A stretch of DNA of 33,845 bases from an uncultured Oscillibacter sp. (lineage in GTDB: Bacteria > Bacillota > Clostridia > Oscillospirales > Oscillospiraceae): positions 1 through 33,845 of the forward strand of contig CAJTKE010000024.1 of NCBI GenBank assembly GCA_910576865.1, given 5' to 3'. Each line of letters starts with the position of its first letter. Within the stretch, counting starts at the first letter, position 1. The position numbers and the translations under genes are program-made. A model generated the notes under the pieces. That model had not been told where the DNA came from. It made no database searches and saw only the letters and a program-made list of their open reading frames with translations. Positions 16,293-25,008 of the stretch are shown here, in pieces.

Positions 16293-17288
16293 ATGAAAAT
16301 TGAACATCTTTTCTACCTGCGTGAGATCGCCAACAGCAAGTCGATTTCCGCGGCCGCCAAACGCCTGTACATCGGGCAGACGACCCTGTCCGCGATCATC
16401 AAATCCATTGAGGAGGAGCTTGGCATCCGCATCTTCCGGCGCACCTCCTCCGGCGTGACGCCGACGCTGGACGGCGTGCAGTTCCTGTCCATGGCCGAGG
16501 AGATCCTCTCCAGCTACAACACGATGATGCAGTCCTTCAACATACATTCCACACCGGAAAAGCGGGTGCATTTTATTGGCAACCCCTCCATCTGCTGCTA
16601 TTTTTCCGTGTTTTTGACAAAGTCTCTGCAGGACTTCAACGCCGAGGCGTCCATCGTCTTTCATGAGGCGGAGCGAAAAAAGATTCTGAACGACATCCTG
16701 GGCGGCGTCGCCAACATCGGCTCAACCACCCTGGACGATGTGGAAATCGACGACGTCATGAAACAGGCCTCTCACAGCGGCGTGGAAATCGCGCGGATCG
16801 GGGAGAACAAATTTTATCTCTGCATCCGCTCCGATCATGAGAAATTCGCCCGGCGCACCTCGGTGGATATCAACGAGCTGTTCGAGGAGCGCTACGCGGC
16901 GCCGCAGCATTACTCCGCCGTTCCCAACGGCACCGCCTTCGCCGACGCCTTCCGCCGGCTGAACTGCGTGGCGACGTTCCCCAACCCGGAGCTGGTCAAG
17001 CAGGCCGTGCTGGGCTGCAGCATGATGACCATCCTGCCCGGCCACTGTCTGGTGAACGACCCGCTGATCCTCTCCGGGCTGCTGGTGGCCATCCCGCTCA
17101 CCGGGTTTGACGTCTGCAACAGCATCGGCATCCACCTCCTCAGCCGGAGGCGTCCGGCGCTGTCCCTGTACGAGAAGGTGGTCTATGACACCATCATGGA
17201 GAACTCCGCCCAGATGCTGGACCCGCTGGAATCCATCGCCGAGAGCAAGGAGCCCTATCCGTCACTGAAGAGCCTTCTGCATCTGTAA
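16293..17288 (+). CDS. LysR-family transcriptional regulator
   Basis: A 331-residue DNA-binding regulator. The N-terminal winged helix-turn-helix is plain (HLFYLREIANSKSISAAAKR, then GQTTLSAIIKSIEEELGIRIF, residues about 5-50). The remainder resembles a LysR effector domain, with a ligand-cleft-like IGSTTLDDVEI. Such regulators usually sense a metabolite of the pathway next to them. It sits between the enoate reductase and the molybdoenzyme operon and is a natural candidate to control one or both; its targets are not shown by the sequence. The start ATG 16293 follows AAGGGGG. Confidence 0.9.
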   Translation: MKIEHLFYLREIANSKSISAAAKRLYIGQTTLSAIIKSIEEELGIRIFRRTSSGVTPTLDGVQFLSMAEEILSSYNTMMQSFNIHSTPEKRVHFIGNPSICCYFSVFLTKSLQDFNAEASIVFHEAERKKILNDILGGVANIGSTTLDDVEIDDVMKQASHSGVEIARIGENKFYLCIRSDHEKFARRTSVDINELFEERYAAPQHYSAVPNGTAFADAFRRLNCVATFPNPELVKQAVLGCSMMTILPGHCLVNDPLILSGLLVAIPLTGFDVCNSIGIHLLSRRRPALSLYEKVVYDTIMENSAQMLDPLESIAESKEPYPSLKSLLHL

Positions 17289-17305
17289 TACCAGGTCCAG
17301 GCGAA

Positions 17306-17340
17306 ACGCGCTCTGTGGAAGTCCTCCACAGAGCGCGTTC
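17306..17340. terminator. Bidirectional terminator between lysR and the ferredoxin gene
   Basis: A perfect 15-bp stem (17306-17320 with 17326-17340) around AGTCC, between convergent genes. T-runs on either side are short. Confidence 0.75.
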
Positions 17341-17359
17341 ATGTTCCCATGGGTGCGGG

Positions 17360-17884
17360 CTATCTCCTGCGGAGGCCCAGCTGGTCGATCAGGGCGCTGC
17401 AGGCCTTGACGCCGCCGCCGGCCTTGTATTCCTCCTCGGTGACGCAGGTCAGGGCGCCGAAGGAGCAGGCGCGCACGCAGGCGGGCTGGAGGCCGTTTTT
17501 GACCCGGATGTTGCACCCGTCGCATTTGACCATCTTTCCGTCGGACGCGCGGTACCGGGGGGCCCCGAAGGGGCAGGCCATGGCGCAGCTTTTGCAGCCG
17601 ATGCAGTTGGTATTGTCGTATACGGTGAAACCCGTCTCCGGGTCCTTGCTGAGGCAGCCCACCGGGCAGGCGGCGATGCAGGGGGCGTCCGCGCAGTGCA
17701 TGCAGGCGGCGGAGATGTACGCGCAGTGGACCCCGCCGTCCTCCAGGGCCACCTCGGTGTCAAAGGTCTGGCGGAAGCACCGGTCCCCCGCCGCCAGATC
17801 GGTGTCGTTCTGGTCCAGGCAGCCCATCATGCAGGCGGAGCAGGCGCTGCACTTGTCCTGATCGAATACGAAAATATGTTTCAT
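17360..17884 (-). CDS. Multi-[4Fe-4S] ferredoxin subunit of the molybdoenzyme complex
   Basis: A 174-residue electron-transfer subunit of the DmsB/PsrB/HycB type. Four cysteine groups are visible: C12xxC15xxC18xxxC22, CMHCADAPCIAACP, CIGCKSCAMACP and CDGC...CVRACS, enough for four [4Fe-4S] clusters. It would pass electrons between the flavoprotein (20035-21309) and the molybdopterin subunit directly upstream. ATG 17884 has AGGAGG eight to nine bases before it and is four bases from the previous stop; the longer frame upstream reads into that gene. No signal peptide or membrane anchor follows, so the complex appears cytoplasmic. It is the last gene of the operon. Confidence 0.9.
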   Translation of the reverse strand: MKHIFVFDQDKCSACSACMMGCLDQNDTDLAAGDRCFRQTFDTEVALEDGGVHCAYISAACMHCADAPCIAACPVGCLSKDPETGFTVYDNTNCIGCKSCAMACPFGAPRYRASDGKMVKCDGCNIRVKNGLQPACVRACSFGALTCVTEEEYKAGGGVKACSALIDQLGLRRR

Positions 17885-17888
17885 GGTC

Positions 17889-20042
17889 TCACGCCTCCTG
17901 AATCTTGCTGATGTTGCAGCGCATGCCCTTGAAGCCGGGGAAGCCCGAGTAGGGGTCCACATGGTTGCGTCCGATCAGTTCGTTGACATTGGCCTCCGTG
18001 TAGCCGTGGAGCGTCATCAGAACGCCCTCCTTGACCTTGCTGGTGACCTTGACCACCATGCGGATTTCGCCGTAGGGGCTGGAGAGGGCGGCCCTGTCGC
18101 CGTCCTTCAGTCCCAGCCGGGCGGCGTCGGCGGTGTGGACCTCCACCGTGGGATCGGGCCGGAGGCTGCGGAGCCACGGCGTCTCGTGGATGCGGGAGTG
18201 GAGGGCGTGGGCCAGCCGCGCGCCGGTGCACAGGTAGAAGGGGTATTTCTCCCGGGTCTCCGGGTCGTTCTGGTCCGCCAGGGAATCGGTGTAGACGGGC
18301 AGCGGGTCCAGGCCATACCTGGGGTCGATGGCCGCGATGGTCTCGGAATAGAACTCGAACTTCCCGGTGGGGGTCTTGAACCCGCCGGAGAGAACCTTCC
18401 CGGCCTCGGCGGGCCATTTGGCCACGGGGACCTTCACCGGCAGGTCGCTGGCCTTCAGGTCGGCCACCGTCAGCCCGCAGCCGTCGATGATCCAGTCCAT
18501 GCAGGCCTCATAGCCCTGCTTCAGCAGGCCGTCGTCCAGGTCCATCACCCGGGCCAGATCGCACAGGATGTCCACGTCGGAGCGGGACTCGTACAGCGGC
18601 GGGATCACCGGCCTGGTGTACGTCAGATAGCCGCCCTGGTACGCCTTCAGCTCCCCGCGCTCCACGGAGGTGCAGGCGGGCAGCACGATGTCGGCGTACT
18701 TGCAGGTGAGCGTCATGAAGAGGTCCGTGTTGACGAAGAAGTCCAGCTTCTCCGCCATGGCCGCCAGCAGCTTGTCGGTCTCCGGCAGCATTTTGGCGTT
18801 CATGCCCATGCCGAAAATCGCCTTGACGGGATAGGGCTCGCCCTCCTCCAGCTGGCGCAGCAGGTCCACCGCCTGGAACTCGTCGTACAGCTGGTTCCAC
18901 AGGGGGAAGCGCTCCGCGCCGATGCGCTCCTGTCCGCCGGGGTAGCGGTCGGAGCGGAACTCGTGCTCCCGGACCTTGAACCCGGCGGGCTTGTGCAGGT
19001 AGGTTGGGGGATTGGGCACGTTGCCCCCGGCGCGGTCGAAGTTTCCGGTCAGCGCGGACAGGCACAGGATGGCCCGGTGGGCGTTGAAGCCGTTGATATG
19101 GTGCACCAGGGCGGAGGCGGAGTAGTTGGTGCAGGCGGGGCCGTTGGTGGCGTACAGCCTTGCGGCCTCCAGAATCTTTTCCGCGTCCAGGCCGGTGATC
19201 TCCGCCACCTTGTCCAGGGGATACTGGTCCGCCAGGGCCTTGTACCGGTCGAAGCCGTAGGTGTACTTCTCCACATAGTCCATGTCGGCCCAGCCGTTTT
19301 CGATGATGAGCTTCGCCATGCCCAGGGCCAGGGCCCCGTCGGTGCCGGGGTTGATTTTCAGGAAGAGGTCCGCCAGATTCTTGGAGGCCGGGGTGTCCCG
19401 GATGTCGATGATGATGACCTTTCCGCCCCGCTCCTTCAGCTTCTGGACCCCGGCCACGGACAGGTGGGCGGAATAGTAGCCGTCGTAGTTCCAGCCCAGG
19501 AAGGTCCTGGCGTGGGCCATGTCGGGCCCCGCGCCGCAGCCCGCGGTCACCTTGTCCCCCAGGATTTTGGCGGTTACGCAGGTGCTGTCGTCCGTGCCGA
19601 AGTTCACGCTGCCGAACACGTGGGCCATGCGGTGCAGAATGGGGCGGTACCACTTGCAGTAGCCGCTGAAAAAGGCCACGGAGTGGGCGGAGTACTGTTC
19701 CTTGACCCGGTTCAGGTTCTCGGCGATGATCTGATAGGCCTCGTCCCAGCTGATGGGCTCGAATTTGCCCTCGCCCCGCTGGCCGACCCGGCGCAGGGGG
19801 GTCTTGATCCGGTCCTCCCGGTACACGTAGTTCCGCAGGGAGGAGCCCTTGGTGCAGAGCTTTCCGTGGTTGTAAGGGTGCTCCGGGGTGCCCTCCACCC
19901 GGATGATCTTTCCGTCCTTCACATAGCAGTCCACACCGCAGTGGTGGCTGGGGCTGCAGATGGCGCAAAGAGAGCGCCTCACCTCAATCCCGGTGTCCTC
20001 GCCGGGGATTTTCGCCCGGATTTTCTTCTCTGACTCAGTCAA
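17889..20042 (-). CDS. Molybdopterin oxidoreductase, DMSO-reductase family, catalytic subunit
   Basis: A 717-residue cytoplasmic member of the molybdopterin-guanine-dinucleotide enzymes. The N-terminal [4Fe-4S] ligands are Cys26, Cys29, Cys35 and Cys63, with Cys39 as an extra. Cys155 in DDSTCVTAKI is the plausible Mo or W ligand. Cofactor-binding blocks include GWNYDGYYSAHLS, INPGTDGALALGMAKLII, GMGMNAKMLPE and YADIVLPACTSVERGE. A C-terminal MopB-binding domain (LCTGARLAHALHSR) is also present. There is no twin-arginine signal. TTG 20042 overlaps the previous stop and follows GGGAGGGA. The substrate is unknown; relatives include thiosulfate/polysulfide reductases, formate dehydrogenases, acetylene hydratase and gut catechol dehydroxylases. 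Its neighbours argue for an organic acid. Confidence 0.9.
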   Translation of the reverse strand: MTESEKKIRAKIPGEDTGIEVRRSLCAICSPSHHCGVDCYVKDGKIIRVEGTPEHPYNHGKLCTKGSSLRNYVYREDRIKTPLRRVGQRGEGKFEPISWDEAYQIIAENLNRVKEQYSAHSVAFFSGYCKWYRPILHRMAHVFGSVNFGTDDSTCVTAKILGDKVTAGCGAGPDMAHARTFLGWNYDGYYSAHLSVAGVQKLKERGGKVIIIDIRDTPASKNLADLFLKINPGTDGALALGMAKLIIENGWADMDYVEKYTYGFDRYKALADQYPLDKVAEITGLDAEKILEAARLYATNGPACTNYSASALVHHINGFNAHRAILCLSALTGNFDRAGGNVPNPPTYLHKPAGFKVREHEFRSDRYPGGQERIGAERFPLWNQLYDEFQAVDLLRQLEEGEPYPVKAIFGMGMNAKMLPETDKLLAAMAEKLDFFVNTDLFMTLTCKYADIVLPACTSVERGELKAYQGGYLTYTRPVIPPLYESRSDVDILCDLARVMDLDDGLLKQGYEACMDWIIDGCGLTVADLKASDLPVKVPVAKWPAEAGKVLSGGFKTPTGKFEFYSETIAAIDPRYGLDPLPVYTDSLADQNDPETREKYPFYLCTGARLAHALHSRIHETPWLRSLRPDPTVEVHTADAARLGLKDGDRAALSSPYGEIRMVVKVTSKVKEGVLMTLHGYTEANVNELIGRNHVDPYSGFPGFKGMRCNISKIQEA

Positions 20043-21309
20043 GAGACTTCCCTCCCAAAAAGTTGATGAAACCGTCGGGGAACCCCTTTCCCTTCAGGAA
20101 GCAAATGGTTTTGATGTCCAGCCCCGCCTCCGGCGCCTCGATGGATTTGATGAAGGCGTTTTTCACGATTCCGTTGCTGTCGGCGGTGCCCGTCATGTTG
20201 ATGCATTTGATTTGTTTCCCGCTCCGGACGGCGCGGATGTAGTATTTTTCGTCCTCGTACTCGTAGACCTCGTCCTCGGGCCCGCAGGCGCTCACGTCTC
20301 CGATGCTGATGAAGTCGTAGTCCAGGTAGTGGGCCAGATTGACCAGCACGTTGGCGTCAAACTCCGCGGGACAGCCGGCCATGTTGGCTCCGGCCACGGC
20401 TCCCAACCGGTTGGCGTTGTACCATACGCCGATGTTGCGGTGGGTCCCGCTCTGGATGTCCAGGGCCTTGCAGCAGTCTCCGGCGGCGTAGACGCCTTCA
20501 AAGTTGGTCCGCATCCGGCGGTGCACCAGGACGCCCCGGTTCATGGCGACGCCGCTGTCCCGCAGGAAGCCCGTGTTCATCTTCACTCCGATGCACACGG
20601 CCACGGTGTCGGCGGTGAACCGGTCCCCGCCCCGCATCACGGCGGTGAGACGGCCGTCCGGCTCCCGCTCGATGTGGTCCAGCATCTGGCCGCAGGCCAC
20701 CCGGACGCCCTTGGACTCCAGGTCCCGTTGGGCCCGGAGGGCGGTCTCCTCAAAGGCGGCCACGCAGAACATCCACGGGGCTCCGTCCACCAGGGTGCAG
20801 GGAATCTCCCGCTCCACCAGGTCCTCCACGATCTTGATGCCGACCCAGGAGGCGCCGATGACAAGGCCGCTCTTGATCTCACCGCTGTCCAGCCGCTTCT
20901 TCAGCTGGACGGCGTCCCGGGCCGTGCGCATCTTGAAGACGCCCGGCAGGTCCAGCCCCGGAATCGGCGGCATGACGGCGGAGGCGCCGGTGCTGATGAG
21001 AATCCGGTCGTACGAGGCCTCGCCGCCGTCAAAGAGGATTTTCCGCTCCCCGGGGACCAGCCCGGTGACGGGGCGGTTGGCGTGAACCTGAAGACGCAGG
21101 TCTCTCCGGATGTCCTCCAGGCTTCCGAAGGGGAACAGGGCCTCGTAGGGAATGGCGTTTTTGACATAGTACGTGGTCAGCATGGGATTACAGGGGCCGG
21201 TATCCGTGTCCGAGTACACGTCGATCACGGCCTCCGGATCCAGCCTCCGGATCTCTTTGGCGGCCTGATAGCCCGCGCCGCCAAAGCCGATGATGGCATA
21301 TTTGTTCAT
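20035..21309 (-). CDS. FAD/NAD(P)-dependent pyridine nucleotide-disulfide-type oxidoreductase subunit
   Basis: A 424-residue flavoprotein with an N-terminal FAD Rossmann fold (YAIIGFGGAGYQAAKEI), STGASAVMPPIPG, an NAD(P) fold (LVIGASWVGIKIVEDL) and the second FAD motif GVYAAGDCCKA. Cys in TGPCNPMLTTYYV occupies the position of the redox cysteine of CoA-disulfide reductases and NADH oxidases. It overlaps the molybdopterin gene by eight bases and so is probably its NAD(P)H-oxidising partner. ATG 21309 follows GGAGGAG. A NAD(P)H to FAD to Fe-S to Mo chain is inferred from gene order. Confidence 0.85.
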   Translation of the reverse strand: MNKYAIIGFGGAGYQAAKEIRRLDPEAVIDVYSDTDTGPCNPMLTTYYVKNAIPYEALFPFGSLEDIRRDLRLQVHANRPVTGLVPGERKILFDGGEASYDRILISTGASAVMPPIPGLDLPGVFKMRTARDAVQLKKRLDSGEIKSGLVIGASWVGIKIVEDLVEREIPCTLVDGAPWMFCVAAFEETALRAQRDLESKGVRVACGQMLDHIEREPDGRLTAVMRGGDRFTADTVAVCIGVKMNTGFLRDSGVAMNRGVLVHRRMRTNFEGVYAAGDCCKALDIQSGTHRNIGVWYNANRLGAVAGANMAGCPAEFDANVLVNLAHYLDYDFISIGDVSACGPEDEVYEYEDEKYYIRAVRSGKQIKCINMTGTADSNGIVKNAFIKSIEAPEAGLDIKTICFLKGKGFPDGFINFLGGKSLD

Positions 21310-21326
21310 GGTCTCCTCCCGTACGG

Positions 21327-22802
21327 TCAGCTCAGCAGGTCGGCCAGAGAGGCGATGTCCTCCACGGATTCAATGCCGCAGAGAACGCGGATGGCCTTCT
21401 CCAGCCGCTCACCCTCCAGGACGGGAGCGGCCTGGACACGGAACCGGCTGACAAATTCCTCCCGGCTCATCATGTTCCGGGGATGGCCGGGGTGGCAGTC
21501 CATGCCGCCCTCGTACCGGGCGCCGTTTTTCAGCGTGACGGTGACAGTCTTCATGGGATACCCCGTCTCCTCCCGGAACATCTTGAAGCCCGCGGCGGGG
21601 GAGGTCTCCGGAGAGGGGCCGGGCTTCACGCGCTTGGACAGGGCGATGACCTTGGGGTCCCGCATGGTCTCGGCGGTGTACCAATCGGCGCCGGGAACGG
21701 GGTTGTAGAGCATGGCGGCCACCACGTACGGGATGGAGAACTGGGCGTGGGTCACGGAGGTGAAGCCCTCGTCGGGGGCCCACATACGGTTCAGGACGGG
21801 GGCGTCGATGAGAATCTCCTCCACGTCCTCGGGGCCGAAGCCGTGCTTGACGGACAGGTCGTGTACCAGCTCCGCGGAGGTCTGGACCCACATGTTGGCG
21901 GGCCAGTGCTTCAGCAGGGTCTCCATGATCAGATACCGCCTGCCCAGGTCCCGGGTCAGCCAGGTCAGGTCCGCCTCCTCCGAGCGGATCAGGGTCTCGC
22001 CGGAGCCGTTGCTGCCGTCGTTGCCGCAGATGACCCCGGTGTAGCAGCGGGGCTCGTCCAGGGCGTCCCGCTGGTTGTGGATTCCCTTTTCCACGGCTTT
22101 CACGATCAGGAACCCGTCCCGGGCCCGGTAGCCGTGCTCATAGTGATAGAAGTCGGACATGGTGGTGGAGTGGTGGCAGGCGGGCAGGGTGCTGCACTCG
22201 CAGCCCATGCCGATGGCCTGATTCACCTTCCGGGCGTCCAGTCCGTACAGCTTGGCGATGGGGATGATGCAGCCGAAAATCTGCCAGCTGGTCAGACCCC
22301 AGCCCTTGTTTTTCCGGTGCTCCTCGGAGGGCTGGACCGCCATGGCGATGCGCTGATAGACCTCGTAGCCGGCGACGATGGCCGCGATCAGGTCCTTGCC
22401 GCTCCTGTGCTTTTCCTCCGCCGCCAGCCACGCGCAGGGAATCACGCCGGCGGCGGGGTGCCCGGTCCAGGAGCAGTCCTCCCAGTCGAGAGCGTCGGAG
22501 AGGGTGCCCAGGGCCAGGGCGGCGTTGACGGCGGCCATTTTCCCGCCGGTGCCCCACACCGTGGTGGGCCCGCCCTCGCCGCCGTTGGCCTCCCGGGACA
22601 TTTTCAGCACCTTTTCGGCGGTGTCCGTGTTCCTGGCGGCCAGGGATACGCCGACCGTCTGGAGCAGGATCATTTTGGCCCGCTCCACCACCTCCGGCGG
22701 AATGTCCTCGTATTTCAGCCCCACGGCGTACTCGCTGAGGGTCTGGGTGTCCGTGGTGGGCGTCAGGTAGTTGTTGTCCTTGTGCAAGCGATTGTACCGC
22801 AT
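21327..22802 (-). CDS. MmgE/PrpD family protein, paralogue 1
   Basis: A 491-residue member of the family of 2-methylcitrate dehydratase, cis-aconitate decarboxylase and iminodisuccinate epimerase. Recognisable parts are DALDWEDCSWTGHPAAGVIP (active-site region), DLIAAIVAGYEVYQRIA and a C-terminal EGGMDCHPGHPRNMMSREEF. ATG 22802 follows CAGGAGGA. It lies 17 bases before the flavoprotein gene and is immediately downstream of a second, clearly diverged family member, so the pair may form a heteromer or act on stereoisomers or successive intermediates. Dehydration, decarboxylation or epimerisation of a polycarboxylate is likely; the exact reaction cannot be assigned. Confidence 0.87.
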   Translation of the reverse strand: MRYNRLHKDNNYLTPTTDTQTLSEYAVGLKYEDIPPEVVERAKMILLQTVGVSLAARNTDTAEKVLKMSREANGGEGGPTTVWGTGGKMAAVNAALALGTLSDALDWEDCSWTGHPAAGVIPCAWLAAEEKHRSGKDLIAAIVAGYEVYQRIAMAVQPSEEHRKNKGWGLTSWQIFGCIIPIAKLYGLDARKVNQAIGMGCECSTLPACHHSTTMSDFYHYEHGYRARDGFLIVKAVEKGIHNQRDALDEPRCYTGVICGNDGSNGSGETLIRSEEADLTWLTRDLGRRYLIMETLLKHWPANMWVQTSAELVHDLSVKHGFGPEDVEEILIDAPVLNRMWAPDEGFTSVTHAQFSIPYVVAAMLYNPVPGADWYTAETMRDPKVIALSKRVKPGPSPETSPAAGFKMFREETGYPMKTVTVTLKNGARYEGGMDCHPGHPRNMMSREEFVSRFRVQAAPVLEGERLEKAIRVLCGIESVEDIASLADLLS

Positions 22803-22844
22803 ACTATTCCTCCTGTTTTGTCAATGATGAAGAGGTGCGACGCG

Positions 22845-24227
22845 TCAGTGGAAGAATCCGGGCAGCACGGCGGCATCCTCGATTTCGTCCAGATGGCAGA
22901 TGCAGTCCAGGGCGCCCTCGATCTTCCCGGCGCTGAGGACGTTCCTCGTCTCCAAGCGGAAGCGGTCCTTGAACTCCTCCCGGGTCATCATGTAGCTGGG
23001 GTGTCCGGGGTGCGTGAAGGCGCTTTCCACGTACTCCGTTCCGTCCTTCATGCGGACAATCATGAATTTCTCCGGATGTTTTCCGTCGATCATGTCCTTG
23101 ATGAGCTTCAGCCCTCCCATTTTGACGAAGCCGTCGGCCTTGACCTTGTTCATCAGGGCGATGATTTTGGGGTCCTTCATGGTCTCGGGCTGGTACCAGA
23201 CCGCGCCGGGCTTGGGGTGGTACATGGCGCAGGCTGTGGCGTAGGGAATCGAGAACTGGGCCTGGGTCACGGACTCGTAGCCCATGTCCGTGTACCAGTG
23301 GCGGAAGGCCACGGAGGGGCGGATGACGATCTCCTCGATGTCGCCGGGGTTGAACCGGTTCCGGGTGACCAGCCGGGCCGCCAGCTCGGCGTAGGTCTGG
23401 ACGAACACGTTGGCGGGCCAGTGCTTGACCAGCAGCATGTCCATCATCATCCAGTGCTCTCCCAGCTCCTTGGTCAGCCACTCGGGCTCCTGATAGCCGC
23501 AGTGGGCCAGATAGGCGCTGGGGTCGTCAAAGGCGTCTTCCATGTTCTGGATCCCATTCAGCACGGTTTTGATCATGGTGACGCAGTTTTCCGCCCGGCA
23601 GCCGTACAGGTAGTTCAGGGAGTCCGACATGGTGAGCTCGTGGACGTTCGCGGGGATGGTGGCGCAGGCGGTTCCCACGCCGAAGGCCTGGTTCATCTGC
23701 TCCTCGGACAGGTCCATCAGCTTCATCATGACCGGCAGGATGCCGAAGATGTTGTAGCTGGTGATGCCGCCCCGGCCGGCCAGGGCCACGCGCTGATAGA
23801 CCTCATAGCCCGCCACCACCGCCGTCAGCAGGTCTCTGCCGCTCTTGTGCAGGACCTCCGAGGCGATGACCGCGGCGGGAATCACGCCGCAGGAGGGGTG
23901 GCCGGTCACGGAGCAGTCCTCCCAGTCCAGGGTGTCCCCCATGGTCCCGGCGGTGAAGGCGGCGGCCTCCCAGCTGACTTTTTTCCCGTCCGCCCACAAG
24001 GTGGCGGTCCCCTCGTTCCCGGGGGACATCTCCTTGGAAATCTCGATGCAGTCCCGGACCTGCTTCAGCTCCGCGCTGCAGAGGCTGACGCCCACGGTCT
24101 GCATGACCATCATCTTGGCGCGTTCGATGACGGCGGGGGGAATGTCCTCATACCGCAGCGTTTTGATGAAATGGCACAGCTGCCTCGTCATGTCCGTGGC
24201 CGGCGCGCCATGAAAATTGAAGCCCAT
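22845..24227 (-). CDS. MmgE/PrpD family protein, paralogue 2
   Basis: A 460-residue second MmgE/PrpD protein. It keeps the same landmarks as its neighbour (DTLDWEDCSVTGHPSCGVIP, DLLTAVVAGYEVYQRVALAG, ESAFTHPGHPSYMMTREEF) but differs widely elsewhere, so the duplication is old. ATG 24227 follows GAGGAGGA. The gap to the next gene is 42 bases, to the gene upstream 26. No frame damage is seen. Function as for paralogue 1. Confidence 0.87.
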   Translation of the reverse strand: MGFNFHGAPATDMTRQLCHFIKTLRYEDIPPAVIERAKMMVMQTVGVSLCSAELKQVRDCIEISKEMSPGNEGTATLWADGKKVSWEAAAFTAGTMGDTLDWEDCSVTGHPSCGVIPAAVIASEVLHKSGRDLLTAVVAGYEVYQRVALAGRGGITSYNIFGILPVMMKLMDLSEEQMNQAFGVGTACATIPANVHELTMSDSLNYLYGCRAENCVTMIKTVLNGIQNMEDAFDDPSAYLAHCGYQEPEWLTKELGEHWMMMDMLLVKHWPANVFVQTYAELAARLVTRNRFNPGDIEEIVIRPSVAFRHWYTDMGYESVTQAQFSIPYATACAMYHPKPGAVWYQPETMKDPKIIALMNKVKADGFVKMGGLKLIKDMIDGKHPEKFMIVRMKDGTEYVESAFTHPGHPSYMMTREEFKDRFRLETRNVLSAGKIEGALDCICHLDEIEDAAVLPGFFH

Positions 24228-24253
24228 ACTGATCCTCCTCGTTGTAAGTCTGA

Positions 24254-24979
24254 TTAAATGGTGAACAGCTTCCCCAGACCGGGCAGCTTGTCATGGACCC
24301 GGGAGTGGCGCAGGCAGGCCCACAGGCTCGCCTGATGGCTGGTGATGACCGGCATGCCCAGGTCCTCCTCCAGAATCTGAATCAGCTCCATGGTGGCCAG
24401 GCCCATGCAGCTCAGGAAAAACACCTCCGCGCCCTCCGTCTTCAGCTTCTTGGCCTCGCGGTACAGGAAGTGTTTGCCGGAATGGGCGAACTCGCCGGTC
24501 CGGTTGAAGCCGACGCCGGTGATGGAGGTGACCTCCAGGCCGTTGTCCTCCAGAAACTTTTTCTCCGCCTGATTGGTCTCCTCCGGATAGGGGGTCATCA
24601 CCACCGTCTTCCGCAGGCCCAGGGCCCGGTAGGCCTCCAGGACGGCGGTGCTGGTGGTCAGCCCCTGGCACCCGCTGGCCCGCTCGATGCGCTCGATGCA
24701 CTCCCGGTCAAAGCCGTAGCCCTTGATGCAGCTGCCGGAGGTGCAGCCGAAGAGGATGACGTCGTGGTGCCACTTGCGGAACATCCTGGCGGACTCCTCC
24801 AGCTGGTCGGAGAGGAATACCAGCCCCTCCGGCGTGGGGCCGGGGAACCACAGGCGGCTGCTGTCAAAGGAGACCCCCGCCGGCGCGAATTTGTTGAAGG
24901 CGTGCTCCACCTGGTCGTCAATGGGGGCGATGACGCCGATTCTGGCGCGGATGCTGTACATGTCGTCTCTGTATATCAT
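24254..24979 (-). CDS. Asp/Glu racemase superfamily (maleate isomerase/arylmalonate decarboxylase-like), paralogue 1
   Basis: The 241-residue enzyme resembles maleate cis-trans isomerases and arylmalonate decarboxylases of the Asp/Glu/hydantoin racemase superfamily. Two cysteines at the usual catalytic positions are present, Cys79 (FGCTSGSC) and Cys191 (FFLSCMGLAT). That favours a two-cysteine isomerase or racemase over the single-cysteine decarboxylase. TPYPEETN and VITSHQA are further family blocks. ATG 24979 follows GAAAGGACGG; the longer frame reaches into the gene upstream. Residues 77-119 are encoded by 129 bases identical to those of the adjacent paralogue. Confidence 0.85.
   Translation of the reverse strand: MIYRDDMYSIRARIGVIAPIDDQVEHAFNKFAPAGVSFDSSRLWFPGPTPEGLVFLSDQLEESARMFRKWHHDVILFGCTSGSCIKGYGFDRECIERIERASGCQGLTTSTAVLEAYRALGLRKTVVMTPYPEETNQAEKKFLEDNGLEVTSITGVGFNRTGEFAHSGKHFLYREAKKLKTEGAEVFFLSCMGLATMELIQILEEDLGMPVITSHQASLWACLRHSRVHDKLPGLGKLFTI
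24623..24751 (-). repeat. 129-bp block identical to 25390-25518
   Basis: Every base of 24623-24751 matches 25390-25518 in the same orientation (offset 767), inside two racemase-like genes. The match ends abruptly on both sides, where sequence and protein diverge. It spans 43 codons, including the first catalytic cysteine. Confidence 0.95.
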
Positions 24980-25008
24980 GGAATCCCGTCCTTTCTGCCG
25001 CTCGCGGC

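Noticed and set aside
17883..20033. A 716-codon open frame antisense to the molybdopterin subunit
   Set aside because: A mirror frame of a strongly conserved gene, with no motifs of its own.
21483..24257. A 924-codon open frame on the plus strand
   Set aside because: It is the antisense of the two MmgE/PrpD genes and the gap between them. In GC-rich DNA such frames stay open through codon bias. The composition (His/Gly/Val/Asp-rich) resembles no protein family.
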